Shown one piece after another: positions 9,388 through 18,210 of a stretch of 64,000 nt of DNA. The stretch is taken from contig NZ_OY761461.1 in NCBI RefSeq assembly GCF_963664555.1, forward strand, positions 310,001 through 374,000. Reading direction: 5' to 3'. Every line of letters begins with the position of its first letter. Within the stretch, counting starts at the first letter, position 1. Source of the DNA: Labilibaculum sp. (GTDB taxonomy: Bacteria > Bacteroidota > Bacteroidia > Bacteroidales > Marinifilaceae). The notes under the pieces were generated by a model. The model made no database searches and was not told the origin of the DNA. It saw only the letters and a list, made by a program, of their open reading frames with translations. A program made the position numbers and the translations under genes.

Positions 9388-9419
9388 CAATTTTAAAAAA
9401 AATATATTGATCCTCCAAT
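9388..9419 (-). promoter_or_regulatory. Candidate promoter of the orphan cobalamin riboswitch
   Basis: On the minus strand, ATTG at 9419-9416, a 20-base spacer and TAAAATTG at 9395-9388 (seven of eight fits to TAnnTTTG). Transcription would begin at the first bases of riboswitch stem P1, eight bases after the end of the PBP1A gene. Confidence 0.5.
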
Positions 9420-9426
9420 TAAAACA

Positions 9427-11808
9427 TTAAAAGAAATTTTCTTCATCAGATTCAATTAAATCGTTGTTATTTGATTCATTAGAAACTTCGTCACAGTCTA
9501 AATTGACATTTACTCCACGAGGTTTTTCAAAATCACCCTGAGTAATTCCCAAACTCTTGTCGGCATAAACTTTCTGCATATAAAGAGCCCAAATTGGTAA
9601 GGCCATATTTGCTCCTTGTCCCAGCGAAATTCCTTCAAAATGAACAGATCGATCTTCAGCGCCAACCCATACGCCGGAAACTAATTCGGGTGTAATTCCC
9701 ATGAACCAACCATCTGAATGATTCTGAGTTGTTCCGGTTTTGCCTCCGATAGGATTGATCAAACCATATTTAGATCTCAATCTTACTCCTGTACCTCTTC
9801 TAACAACACCTTGCAGTAGATTTGTCATTAAATAAGCTGTTCGTTCATCCATCACCTCGCGTTTTCTGGAAACTGACTGAGCGAGTATATTTCCTTTGTG
9901 ATCTTCTATTTTTGTTATGAAACTAGGTTTAATGTAAACGCCTTTATTTACAAAAGTCGAGTACGCGCCAACCATTTCATAAACAGACACTTCTGAGGTT
10001 CCTAAGTATATTGACGGAACCGGATCAATTTTACTGATAACACCCATTTTATAAGCCATGTCGGCAACAGATTCAGGAGTGGTTTGTTTCAATACCCATC
10101 CGGATATATTATTCACCGAATTAGCCAATCCCCATTTTAAAGTCACCATTTCACCATCCCTGGCATTAGTTGAATTTCTTGATGTCCATGGAGATCCATC
10201 AGGCAAAATGAAAGTCTGGGGGATATTGGGAACCTTATCGCAAGGACTTAAGCCCTCCTGCATTGCGAGTGTGTATAAAAATGGTTTGATGGTTGACCCC
10301 ACCTGGCGCTTCCCAATAGTAACCATGTCGTACATGAAATGTTCGTAATTTGGCCCTCCGACATAAGCACGTACTTCACCAGTCTGAGGTTCCATCGACA
10401 TAAATCCCGCACGCAAAAATCCCTTCATATAAAGCATGGAATCATTTGGACTTAAGATGGTATCCCTTTCTCCCTTCCAGGTAAAAATTTTCATTTTCGT
10501 TGGATTTTTGAATACCAATCGAATGGAATCCATACTCATGCCATTTTTCTTTAAAACACGATATCTTTCACTTCTTCTCATGGAAGTTTCGATATTTTGA
10601 TCTACATCCTCCTTAGATAAATCATCAGAAAAAGGCGGGTATTTGTGATTTTCTTTCTCCCGGTTAAATGCCTTCTGTAAATCGAAACCAAGATGCTCAA
10701 CAACAGCTTCTTCGGCATACCGCTGCATTCTGGAATCAAGGGTTGTATATATTTTTAGTCCGTCCTTATATATATTGTATGGAGTTCCATCTGCTTTCGC
10801 ATTTTTATTGCACCATCCATAAAAAGGATTGGTTTCCCACTCTATCGAATCTTTTATAAATTGTTGATCAGCATAAGATGGATACCTGTCTCTTGATGGC
10901 TCGTTTGCAGTTAAAGATGTACGCAAATACTCTCTAAAATAGGGAGCCATTCCTCTTTTGTGATCCACCTTCTGAAAATCGATTCCTAAAGGAAGGTTTT
11001 TCAATGAATCAAATTCCATTTTCGATAAGTAATCATATCTTACCATTTGGGATAAAACAACATTGCGTCGGTTCAATGTCAATTCAGGTCGCCGCAACGG
11101 GTTAAAATATGATGGGTTTTTTGCCATACCTACAAGCATAGCAGCTTGCTCAATCTTAAGAGAATCCGGTGTTGTATTAAAATATACGTTTGCAGCCGAC
11201 TTAATTCCAACTGCCAGATTCAAGAAATCAAATTTATTAAAATACATGGTCATAATTTCCTCTTTGGTATAGCTTCGTTCCAGCTTTACCGCAATCACCC
11301 ATTCACGAAATTTCCTGAAAACAATTTCTATTTTCTTCTCGAAACTTTCACGGGGGAATAACATTTTTGCCAATTGTTGAGAAATTGTACTTCCTCCTCC
11401 AGCACTTTTATCACCAGTAACCAATCCTTTAGCTACCCGACCCAAACCACGAACATCAATTCCCGAATGATCTTTATATCTCACATCTTCAGTAGCAATT
11501 AATGCATCTACCAAAAATGGAGACAATTCATGATATTCAACAAATGATCTATTTTCAAAATAGAATTTACCAATCAAATTTCCATCTACAGTATACACTT
11601 CTGTAGCCAAACTGTTTTTAGGATTTTCCAATTCTTCGAACGAAGGCATAAAGCCAAATGTTCCATTTGAAATACCGGCAAAAAAAAGTACTACAATTAA
11701 TATACCCATCGAAAAAACGAACCAGAAAATAATTAGTGGTTTTTTAAACATTTGCAGTTTCGAAATTGGTTCGGTATCCGAGTTAAACTCAGTGTTTCTT
11801 TTTAACAT
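9427..11808 (-). CDS. mrcA: Penicillin-binding protein 1A, bifunctional glycosyltransferase/transpeptidase
   Basis: Class A PBP that polymerises and crosslinks peptidoglycan at the inner membrane. One N-terminal membrane anchor lies at about 23-46. The GT51 domain shows the catalytic Glu107 in EDVRYKDHSGID and GGSTISQQLAK at 138-148. The transpeptidase domain has Ser505-x-x-Lys508 in GSTIKP, SVN at 564-566 and KTG at 690-692. The 793-residue length is normal; the acidic tail after about residue 765 is unconserved. ATG 11808 is the only start that leaves the cytoplasmic N-terminal segment and anchor intact. Divergent from topA. Confidence 0.95.
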   Translation of the reverse strand: MLKRNTEFNSDTEPISKLQMFKKPLIIFWFVFSMGILIVVLFFAGISNGTFGFMPSFEELENPKNSLATEVYTVDGNLIGKFYFENRSFVEYHELSPFLVDALIATEDVRYKDHSGIDVRGLGRVAKGLVTGDKSAGGGSTISQQLAKMLFPRESFEKKIEIVFRKFREWVIAVKLERSYTKEEIMTMYFNKFDFLNLAVGIKSAANVYFNTTPDSLKIEQAAMLVGMAKNPSYFNPLRRPELTLNRRNVVLSQMVRYDYLSKMEFDSLKNLPLGIDFQKVDHKRGMAPYFREYLRTSLTANEPSRDRYPSYADQQFIKDSIEWETNPFYGWCNKNAKADGTPYNIYKDGLKIYTTLDSRMQRYAEEAVVEHLGFDLQKAFNREKENHKYPPFSDDLSKEDVDQNIETSMRRSERYRVLKKNGMSMDSIRLVFKNPTKMKIFTWKGERDTILSPNDSMLYMKGFLRAGFMSMEPQTGEVRAYVGGPNYEHFMYDMVTIGKRQVGSTIKPFLYTLAMQEGLSPCDKVPNIPQTFILPDGSPWTSRNSTNARDGEMVTLKWGLANSVNNISGWVLKQTTPESVADMAYKMGVISKIDPVPSIYLGTSEVSVYEMVGAYSTFVNKGVYIKPSFITKIEDHKGNILAQSVSRKREVMDERTAYLMTNLLQGVVRRGTGVRLRSKYGLINPIGGKTGTTQNHSDGWFMGITPELVSGVWVGAEDRSVHFEGISLGQGANMALPIWALYMQKVYADKSLGITQGDFEKPRGVNVNLDCDEVSNESNNNDLIESDEENFF

Positions 11809-12017
11809 TTTAAATCAATTAATTTAATTTGTGCTGTAAAAATAGCAAATATTATTCGAACAATTAATTGAGGTGCATCATCTAATGATTTAGAATTATT
11901 TTAGATATAAGAAAAAGGTAATTTCAAAATAATCACCATTAAATTTTGAAGTTAGCATCCTTATTGTTTTACTTTGCAAAAATTTTAACCTAAACTTTCC
12001 AAAGTAAAGACACAAGT

Positions 12018-14408
12018 ATGGTAGAGAATTTAGTTATAGTCGAGTCCCCTGCAAAAGCAAAAACCATCGAAAAGTTTTTAGGCAAAAACTTTGTTGTTAA
12101 GTCTAGCTTTGGGCACATTAGAGACTTAGAGAAGAAAGATTTTGGAATTGACATTAAGAATAATTTCACCCCCAATTATATTGTTTCTACAGATAAAAAA
12201 AAGGTAGTTGCTGAATTAAAGAAATTAGCGAAAGAAGCTACTACGGTTTGGATCGCATCTGATGAGGATCGAGAGGGAGAAGCAATTGCATGGCACCTAT
12301 ATGAAGTATTAAAGCTTAAAAAAGAAAATACAAAACGTATCGTTTTTCATGAGATTACAAAAGAGGCAATTTTAAATGCTATTGAAAATCCACGTGATAT
12401 TGATGTAAATTTGGTAAATGCGCAGCAGGCCAGAAGAATTTTAGACAGATTGGTTGGTTTTGAAGTTTCTCCTGTTTTATGGAAAAAAGTTAAACCACAA
12501 TTATCTGCCGGACGTGTACAATCGGTTGCTGTACGATTAATTGTTGAAAGAGAACGGGAAATTATTGACTTTACCTCTGAATCTTATTTTAAAGTTATAG
12601 CTCTTCTTACCGTAACAGATGGTAATGGTGATGAAAAAAAGCTTAAAGCAGAACTTCCCAAACGATTTTCAACAAAAGAGGAAACGCTTAAATTTTTAAA
12701 TAGCTGTAAAAATGCTGAGTACCGGGTTAATGATATCGAGAAAAAACCATCAATTCGTAAACCGGCAGCACCATTTACCACATCGACTTTGCAACAAGAG
12801 GCAAGTAGAAAACTAGGCTTTTCGGTAGCACAAACAATGACTGTTGCTCAACGCCTTTATGAAGCTGGAAACATTACCTACATGAGAACCGATTCGGTTA
12901 ATCTTTCGGAAACTGCACTTACAGCAGCTAAAGAAGAAATCACCAGACGTCATGGTTCTGAATATGTCCAAATCAGAAGATATAAAACAAAAAATAAAGG
13001 AGCGCAGGAAGCTCACGAAGCAATTCGTCCTACTTATTTAAATAAGGAAGAAATTTCGGGAGAGTCTAATGAAATTCGTTTGTACAATTTAATTTGGAAG
13101 CGAACCATTGCATCACAGATGGCTGACGCAAAGCTTGAAAAAACAAATATCAAGATTGGTATCTCAACAAACAAGAAGGAGTTGATAGCATCTGGCGAAA
13201 TGATTAAATTCGACGGATTTTTTAGAGTGTATATGGAATCTTCAGATGATGAAAATCAGAAAGAAGAAGAAACACTTTTGCCTACAGTTACGGTTGGCGA
13301 TTTACTCCACGAAGAAATGATGAATGCCACTCAGAATTTCACTTATCGTCCTGCAAGATATACCGAAGCCAGCTTAGTGAAGAAATTAGAAGAACTGGGA
13401 ATTGGCCGGCCATCCACTTACGCTCCAACAATTACAACTGTTCAAAATCGAGGATATGTTGTAAAAGAATCCCGTGATGGAATAGAAAGAAATTATGAGG
13501 TTATAACACTGGTTAATAATAGTATATCGGAAGAAACCAAGACTCAGATAACCGGAGCAGAAAACAAAAAACTTTTTCCTGCGGATATAGGAATGGTAGT
13601 TACTGACTTTTTAAATAAGCACTTTACCACAATAATGAATTACAATTTCACTGCTGATGTGGAAAAAGAATTCGATGATATCGCTGTAGGGAAGTTAGTG
13701 TGGTACGAAATGATTGGAAAATTCTATAATCCATTTCATGCTAACGTCGAAAAAACTCTTGAAGAATCGGAAAGAGAAACTGGAGAAAGAATTCTTGGCA
13801 AAGATCCGGTGACAGGAAAAGTGATACTTGTGCGTATTGGAAGATATGGTCCAATGGCACAACTAGGAGAAAGTTCTGATGATGAAGAGGCTGAAGCACC
13901 AAAATTTGCAAGCCTTCGTACTGGCCAGCACTTGGAAACAATCACACTTGAGGAAGCCATCGACTTATTTAAGCTTCCCAGAGATCTTGGCCTATACGAA
14001 GACAAGAAAGTAGTTGTAGCAATTGGTCGATTTGGCCCATACGTTCGTCACGATGGAAAATTTGCTTCTTTAAAGAAAGATGTAGATGATCCTATGGAAA
14101 TTGATTTGGAAAGAGCAATTGTTCTTATAGAGGAAAAAAAGGAGAAAGACAGATTGAAGCATATTAAGTCTTTTGATGAAGATGCAGATCTGCAGATCCT
14201 TAATGGTCGTTGGGGGCCTTATATTTCTTACCAAAAGGAAAATTACCGTCTGGCTAAAGATTTGGAAGATCCAACAACACTGAGTTATGAGGATTGCTTA
14301 AAAATTATTAAAGCGGCACCTAAGAAGAAAACAGCTAAAAAAGCACCAGTCAAAAAGAAAACTGCCGCAATAAAGAAGACTGCAGTAACAAAGAAGGCAA
14401 AAAAATAA
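12018..14408 (+). CDS. topA: DNA topoisomerase I (type IA)
   Basis: Relaxes negative supercoils through a 5'-phosphotyrosine intermediate. The TOPRIM domain supplies Glu9 (LVIVESPAKAKT) and the acidic pair Asp82/Asp84 (SDEDREGEA). The active-site Tyr288 is in TYMRTDS. C-terminal repeats of the topoisomerase C-repeat type (GRFGPYVRHDGKFASL; GRWGPYISYQKENYRL) follow, and no C4 zinc fingers are present. The last about 30 residues are a Lys/Ala-rich tail (KKKTAKKAPVKKK) that probably adds nonspecific DNA affinity. The upstream region has a near-match promoter box, TACTTTG. It ends in a hairpin terminator. Confidence 0.97.
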   Translation: MVENLVIVESPAKAKTIEKFLGKNFVVKSSFGHIRDLEKKDFGIDIKNNFTPNYIVSTDKKKVVAELKKLAKEATTVWIASDEDREGEAIAWHLYEVLKLKKENTKRIVFHEITKEAILNAIENPRDIDVNLVNAQQARRILDRLVGFEVSPVLWKKVKPQLSAGRVQSVAVRLIVEREREIIDFTSESYFKVIALLTVTDGNGDEKKLKAELPKRFSTKEETLKFLNSCKNAEYRVNDIEKKPSIRKPAAPFTTSTLQQEASRKLGFSVAQTMTVAQRLYEAGNITYMRTDSVNLSETALTAAKEEITRRHGSEYVQIRRYKTKNKGAQEAHEAIRPTYLNKEEISGESNEIRLYNLIWKRTIASQMADAKLEKTNIKIGISTNKKELIASGEMIKFDGFFRVYMESSDDENQKEEETLLPTVTVGDLLHEEMMNATQNFTYRPARYTEASLVKKLEELGIGRPSTYAPTITTVQNRGYVVKESRDGIERNYEVITLVNNSISEETKTQITGAENKKLFPADIGMVVTDFLNKHFTTIMNYNFTADVEKEFDDIAVGKLVWYEMIGKFYNPFHANVEKTLEESERETGERILGKDPVTGKVILVRIGRYGPMAQLGESSDDEEAEAPKFASLRTGQHLETITLEEAIDLFKLPRDLGLYEDKKVVVAIGRFGPYVRHDGKFASLKKDVDDPMEIDLERAIVLIEEKKEKDRLKHIKSFDEDADLQILNGRWGPYISYQKENYRLAKDLEDPTTLSYEDCLKIIKAAPKKKTAKKAPVKKKTAAIKKTAVTKKAKK

Positions 14409-14429
14409 AAAAAAAATAATAAAAAAGTT

Positions 14430-14466
14430 AAGGGGTGTCTTTTTATACAGACAGCCCTTTTTTATT
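14430..14466 (+). terminator. Terminator of topA
   Basis: Stem AAGGGGTGTC (14430-14439) with GACAGCCCTT (14450-14459), one G-T wobble, followed by a T run. Confidence 0.8.
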
Positions 14467-14786
14467 GCCTTACAATTAAATTCAAATAATCTATAATGTT
14501 ATATTATTGTTAATTTCAAATTAAAATTTATAAAAACTCTTAACAAAACAATAAAACCCACGTAAATAAGACTTACAATAAAATGAAGGAATCTCTAATC
14601 TGCGGAAGTAGATAGTGCTCTCAATGTTTAATATAATGTTACAATCAAAAAAAATAAATTTTAAATAGAAACATAAAAAATATTGATTAATGCACCTGAA
14701 CCTCTGATAAAACTTGTAAGGCACATTTATTTTTATTTACTTTACTCCTCACAGTTTTTGACCGTTACTGAACCATAATATTTTGC
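14467..14786 (+). other. Intergenic region upstream of the type IX secretion operon
   Basis: About 320 AT-rich bases without a credible gene. Near the 3' end TTTTTG (ending 14760) is followed 17 bases later by ATATTTTG, one mismatch from TAnnTTTG, only two bases before the porP ATG. If used, the porP transcript would be effectively leaderless. No other structure was recognised. Confidence 0.4.
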
Positions 14787-15719
14787 ATGAAAAAATTTAT
14801 TTTCTTCATATTTTTGTTTTGCTATACCTTATTAATAAAGGCTCAGCAAGATCCGCAGTTCAGTCAAAACATGTTCAATATTCTCTCTGTGAATCCTGCA
14901 TTTGCCGGGGCAGATAAAGATATTTTTGTATCAGCAATTAATCGTCAACAATGGGTTGGTTTCGAAAATGCCCCTGTTACTACAGTTTTTAATATAAGCT
15001 CACCAGTTGCATTTTTAGGCGCAGATCATGGAATTGGATTGACCATACTAAGTGATAAATTAGGTTTTGAAAAGAATACCGGCATGCGTTTTAGCTATGC
15101 ATATCAAAAAAAAACAGGTGAAAGTTCTTTAAATATTGGGTTTAGTTTCGGTTTTCAAAACAATTCCCTTAAAGGGGAATGGTTTGTTCCCGAAGGAGAT
15201 GGTTTTTCAACACCTGAAGAAGATTTTGGTTCTTTAGCTGTTGATGACAGTAAAATGTTTTTTGATTTAGGGCTGGGAATTTATTATAAAACTGACAACT
15301 TTTATGTAGGAACTTCCGTAAGCCATCTGAACAAACCAAATATTGGATATAATGAGAATATTGAAACCTATCTTGCCCGCCATTATTATGTAATGGCAGG
15401 ATATCGATACGAATTAAATGAATCGTGGGAAGTTTTACCTTCGGTTTTTTATAAAACTGATGCCGTAGTATCTCAATTTGATTTAAATACGAACATTAGA
15501 TACAATAAAAAGATTTGGGGAGGCGTTTCATATAGGGTTGATGACGCTATTGTTGGAATGTTAGGAGTTTTGTTTAATAATGGTATTCAAATAGGATATG
15601 CTTATGACATTTCAACTTCAAAAATTGCAAGAGGATCACATGAGTTTTTATTGGCTTATCGATTCAGTACTAAATTGGAAAAACAACATCAAAAATATAA
15701 GAGCATACGATTTTTATAA
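14787..15719 (+). CDS. porP: PorP/SprF family type IX secretion outer membrane protein
   Basis: Outer membrane beta-barrel of the PorP/SprF family, which works with the PorK/N ring or with surface adhesin export. A signal peptide (FIFFIFLFCYTLLIKAQ) is likely cleaved near residue 20, giving the family start QQDPQFSQNMFN. The conserved VNPAFAGADK and RQQWVGFENAP blocks follow, and alternating aromatic strands continue to a C-terminal hydrophobic strand, typical of a barrel of about 14 strands. It is the first gene of the porP-gldK-gldL-gldM-gldN cluster, the same order as porPKLMN in Porphyromonas, with 46 bases to gldK. Confidence 0.93.
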   Translation: MKKFIFFIFLFCYTLLIKAQQDPQFSQNMFNILSVNPAFAGADKDIFVSAINRQQWVGFENAPVTTVFNISSPVAFLGADHGIGLTILSDKLGFEKNTGMRFSYAYQKKTGESSLNIGFSFGFQNNSLKGEWFVPEGDGFSTPEEDFGSLAVDDSKMFFDLGLGIYYKTDNFYVGTSVSHLNKPNIGYNENIETYLARHYYVMAGYRYELNESWEVLPSVFYKTDAVVSQFDLNTNIRYNKKIWGGVSYRVDDAIVGMLGVLFNNGIQIGYAYDISTSKIARGSHEFLLAYRFSTKLEKQHQKYKSIRFL

Positions 15720-15765
15720 TATTAATTAGAAAAACTATACAATCAGTATAATTTATAAAACCACT

Positions 15766-17100
15766 ATGAATAAACTACTTACAACACTTTGTGTAATTGT
15801 TTTATTGTTCTTAACCAGCTGTGGTAAAAACACTGGGAACGGAGAACTTACCGGTGCGGGTCAGAGAGGTAAATGGTTTGAACCTAAACCATATGGTATG
15901 GTATTGATTCCACGTGGAAGCTTTACTGTAGGTCCAAATGATCAGGATGTTGCTTGGGCACTTAATGCAACGGCAAAAACCGTATCCGTTGAATCTTATT
16001 GGATGGATGAAACCGAAATTACAAACAATGAGTATCGTCAGTTTGTATATTGGGTTAGAGATTCTATGGCACGAGAACTATTAGGACAACAATTTGAAGA
16101 GTTCTTAATTGCTGAAGATGACAATGGCAATCCAATAGATCCTCCTTTTATTAATTGGAACGAAAGATTGGAATGGGACAATGAAGAATATGCTGAAATT
16201 CTGGAAGACATGTATTTGCCTGTTAATGAAAGATTTTTCAGAAATAAAGAAATTGATTCCCGTAAACTAAAGTATCAGTACGAGTGGGTTGATCTTCAGC
16301 AGGCTGCAAAAAAATCAAACCGGTACAATTATGAAACGGGAGAATACGAAGGTATGGTTGATGATTACAAAGGTGGCCGCAAACAAATTGAAGACCGGTC
16401 TTCTTTTATCATGAAAGAAGCCCTTAATATTTATCCGGATACCTTATGCTGGATTCAGGATTTTACCTACTCATATAACGAACCTTGGACAAAACAATAT
16501 TTTTGGCACCCTGGTTATGATGATTATCCTGTAGTTGGTGTTTCCTGGAAGCAAGCGTCTGCATTTTCTATTTGGAGAACCCGTTTTCACAATTCTGCAT
16601 TAAAAGCAGAAGGTGATTATCCCGTTCAGGATTATCGTTTGCCTACTGAATCAGAATGGGAATATGCAGCCAGAGGAGGCATTGCTTTAAATATGTACCC
16701 TTGGGGTGGACCCTATACAAGAAACGACCAAGGATGTTTTCTTGCTAATTTTAAACCTCTTCGGGGAAATTACGTAGATGATGGTGGTCTTGTAACCCTG
16801 CCTGTTGGCAGCTATGAGCCAAATGAGTTTGGATTGTACGATATGGCCGGGAATGTTGCAGAATGGACTTCAGGAGCTTACGATGAGTCGGCTTATTCGT
16901 TTACTCACGATATGAATCCTAATTATGAATACAATGCATTACCAGATGATCCGCCAGCTTTAAAAAGAAAAGTAACCAGAGGAGGATCATGGAAAGATAT
17001 AGGATACTATTTGCAGTGTGCAACCAGAACTTACGAGTATCAGGATACTGCAAAATCTTATATTGGATTCCGTTGTGTTAGAACTCATTTAGGTAATTAA
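15766..17100 (+). CDS. gldK: Type IX secretion system ring lipoprotein GldK (PorK)
   Basis: Outer-membrane lipoprotein that forms the periplasmic ring of the type IX secretion system together with GldN/PorN. The lipobox LTSC places the lipidated Cys at residue 19. The rest is a formylglycine-generating-enzyme-like (sulfatase-modifying factor) fold: VLIPRGSFTVG, MDETEITNNEYRQF, YRLPTESEWEYAARGG, NEFGLYDMAGNVAEW and a final GFRCVRTH. The fold is used structurally here. The 444-residue length fits. Gaps of 46 and 49 bases to its neighbours support one transcript. Confidence 0.96.
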   Translation: MNKLLTTLCVIVLLFLTSCGKNTGNGELTGAGQRGKWFEPKPYGMVLIPRGSFTVGPNDQDVAWALNATAKTVSVESYWMDETEITNNEYRQFVYWVRDSMARELLGQQFEEFLIAEDDNGNPIDPPFINWNERLEWDNEEYAEILEDMYLPVNERFFRNKEIDSRKLKYQYEWVDLQQAAKKSNRYNYETGEYEGMVDDYKGGRKQIEDRSSFIMKEALNIYPDTLCWIQDFTYSYNEPWTKQYFWHPGYDDYPVVGVSWKQASAFSIWRTRFHNSALKAEGDYPVQDYRLPTESEWEYAARGGIALNMYPWGGPYTRNDQGCFLANFKPLRGNYVDDGGLVTLPVGSYEPNEFGLYDMAGNVAEWTSGAYDESAYSFTHDMNPNYEYNALPDDPPALKRKVTRGGSWKDIGYYLQCATRTYEYQDTAKSYIGFRCVRTHLGN

Positions 17101-17149
17101 TATTTACCCGTAAATTATTTATTTTAGACCTTTTCAAACTTAACTGATC

Positions 17150-18187
17150 ATGAATATTACCGAACTTGTTCAATCTCCTAGATGGAAGAAATTTATGGGC
17201 TATGTATATGGCTGGGGTGCTTCCGTAGTTTTGATTGGTGCATTATTTAAAATACAGCATTACCCATATGCCGGAGAACTTCTTACTGTTGGTATGACTG
17301 TGGAGGCTATTATCTTTTTCTTCTCGGCTTTTGAACCGCCACACGAGCAACCAGACTGGAGTTTAGTATATCCAGAATTAATTGGATTGGAACCAAGAGA
17401 AGGTGGTACCGGAGCTGGTGTCCAGGTTGAAGGGCTGGAACAATTACAATCATTTCTGGAGAAAATAAGTGTTCATCCGGATAAAATATCGAATTTAAGT
17501 CAAGGACTTGCAAAATTAACCAATGCTGCAGAAAACCTTTCAAACCTGTCAGAAGCAGCTGTTGCAACCAATGGTTATATTGAAAGTATACAGAAAGCAG
17601 CAAGCTCTGTTGGTGAATTTTCTAACCAATACGCTGAATCAACCGAAGAATTATCCAATTCAGCTCAAAAACTAAGTAATTCATACCAGGAAACTGCTAA
17701 TACAATTAGTAGTTCAGGTGAAGGTTTTGCTAAAAATGTTAATGAGTCAGGAAATAAATTAGTAGAGTCTTATCAAGAAACTGCAAATACAATCTCTTTA
17801 TCAGGTGAAAATTTTGCTAAAAATATAAACGAGTCAGGAAATCAGTTGTTAGAGTCCTATCAAAATTTGGACAAATCTTTACAAACCGGATTTGATAAAA
17901 TTTCTGAAAACAGCAATACGTTTAATGGTTCCATGTCAACCTTGAATAACAACCTGTCATCACTAAACGCAATTTATGAGTTGCAATTGAAACAAGGTAA
18001 CGAACAAATGACAAACTCAAAAACTGTACATCAGGATTTGGGTAAAGTTCTTGAAACTCTTACTGTAACTCTACAAAATGCACAAGCTTACAAAAAAGAA
18101 ACCGAACAGTTAAACGAAAACCTTGCCGCACTTAATACCATTTATGGTAATATGCTGAGCGCCATGGATGTAAGAAAGAAAAATTAA
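17150..18187 (+). CDS. gldL: Type IX secretion system inner-membrane motor protein GldL (PorL)
   Basis: Forms the proton-driven motor with GldM. Two transmembrane helices at about 17-36 and 43-61 surround the conserved short loop KIQHYPYAGE; acidic residues Glu52 in helix 2 and Glu62 right after it match the region needed for proton use in the family. The C-terminal cytoplasmic part is long (345 residues total against about 215 in Flavobacterium) and is predicted as coiled coil, with a 29-residue tandem repeat at 178-235. The N terminus (RWKKFMGYVYGWGASVVLIG) is highly conserved. Downstream, gldM begins after 23 bases. Confidence 0.96.
   Translation: MNITELVQSPRWKKFMGYVYGWGASVVLIGALFKIQHYPYAGELLTVGMTVEAIIFFFSAFEPPHEQPDWSLVYPELIGLEPREGGTGAGVQVEGLEQLQSFLEKISVHPDKISNLSQGLAKLTNAAENLSNLSEAAVATNGYIESIQKAASSVGEFSNQYAESTEELSNSAQKLSNSYQETANTISSSGEGFAKNVNESGNKLVESYQETANTISLSGENFAKNINESGNQLLESYQNLDKSLQTGFDKISENSNTFNGSMSTLNNNLSSLNAIYELQLKQGNEQMTNSKTVHQDLGKVLETLTVTLQNAQAYKKETEQLNENLAALNTIYGNMLSAMDVRKKN
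17681..17854 (+). repeat. Two tandem 87-bp repeats inside gldL
   Basis: Residues 178-206 and 207-235 of GldL are near copies, both starting SYQETANTIS and sharing SGE-FAKN-NESGN. A third partial SYQ begins at 236. The period is exactly 29 residues, and the DNA copies differ at scattered positions, so it is not a very recent duplication. Confidence 0.9.
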
Positions 18188-18210
18188 TTTAACTGTCAAG
18201 CTGAGCTGAA

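Noticed and set aside
14500..14724. 67-codon minus-strand frame in the gap before porP
   Set aside because: Phe/Tyr/Lys-rich translation typical of AT-rich noncoding DNA and no promoter.
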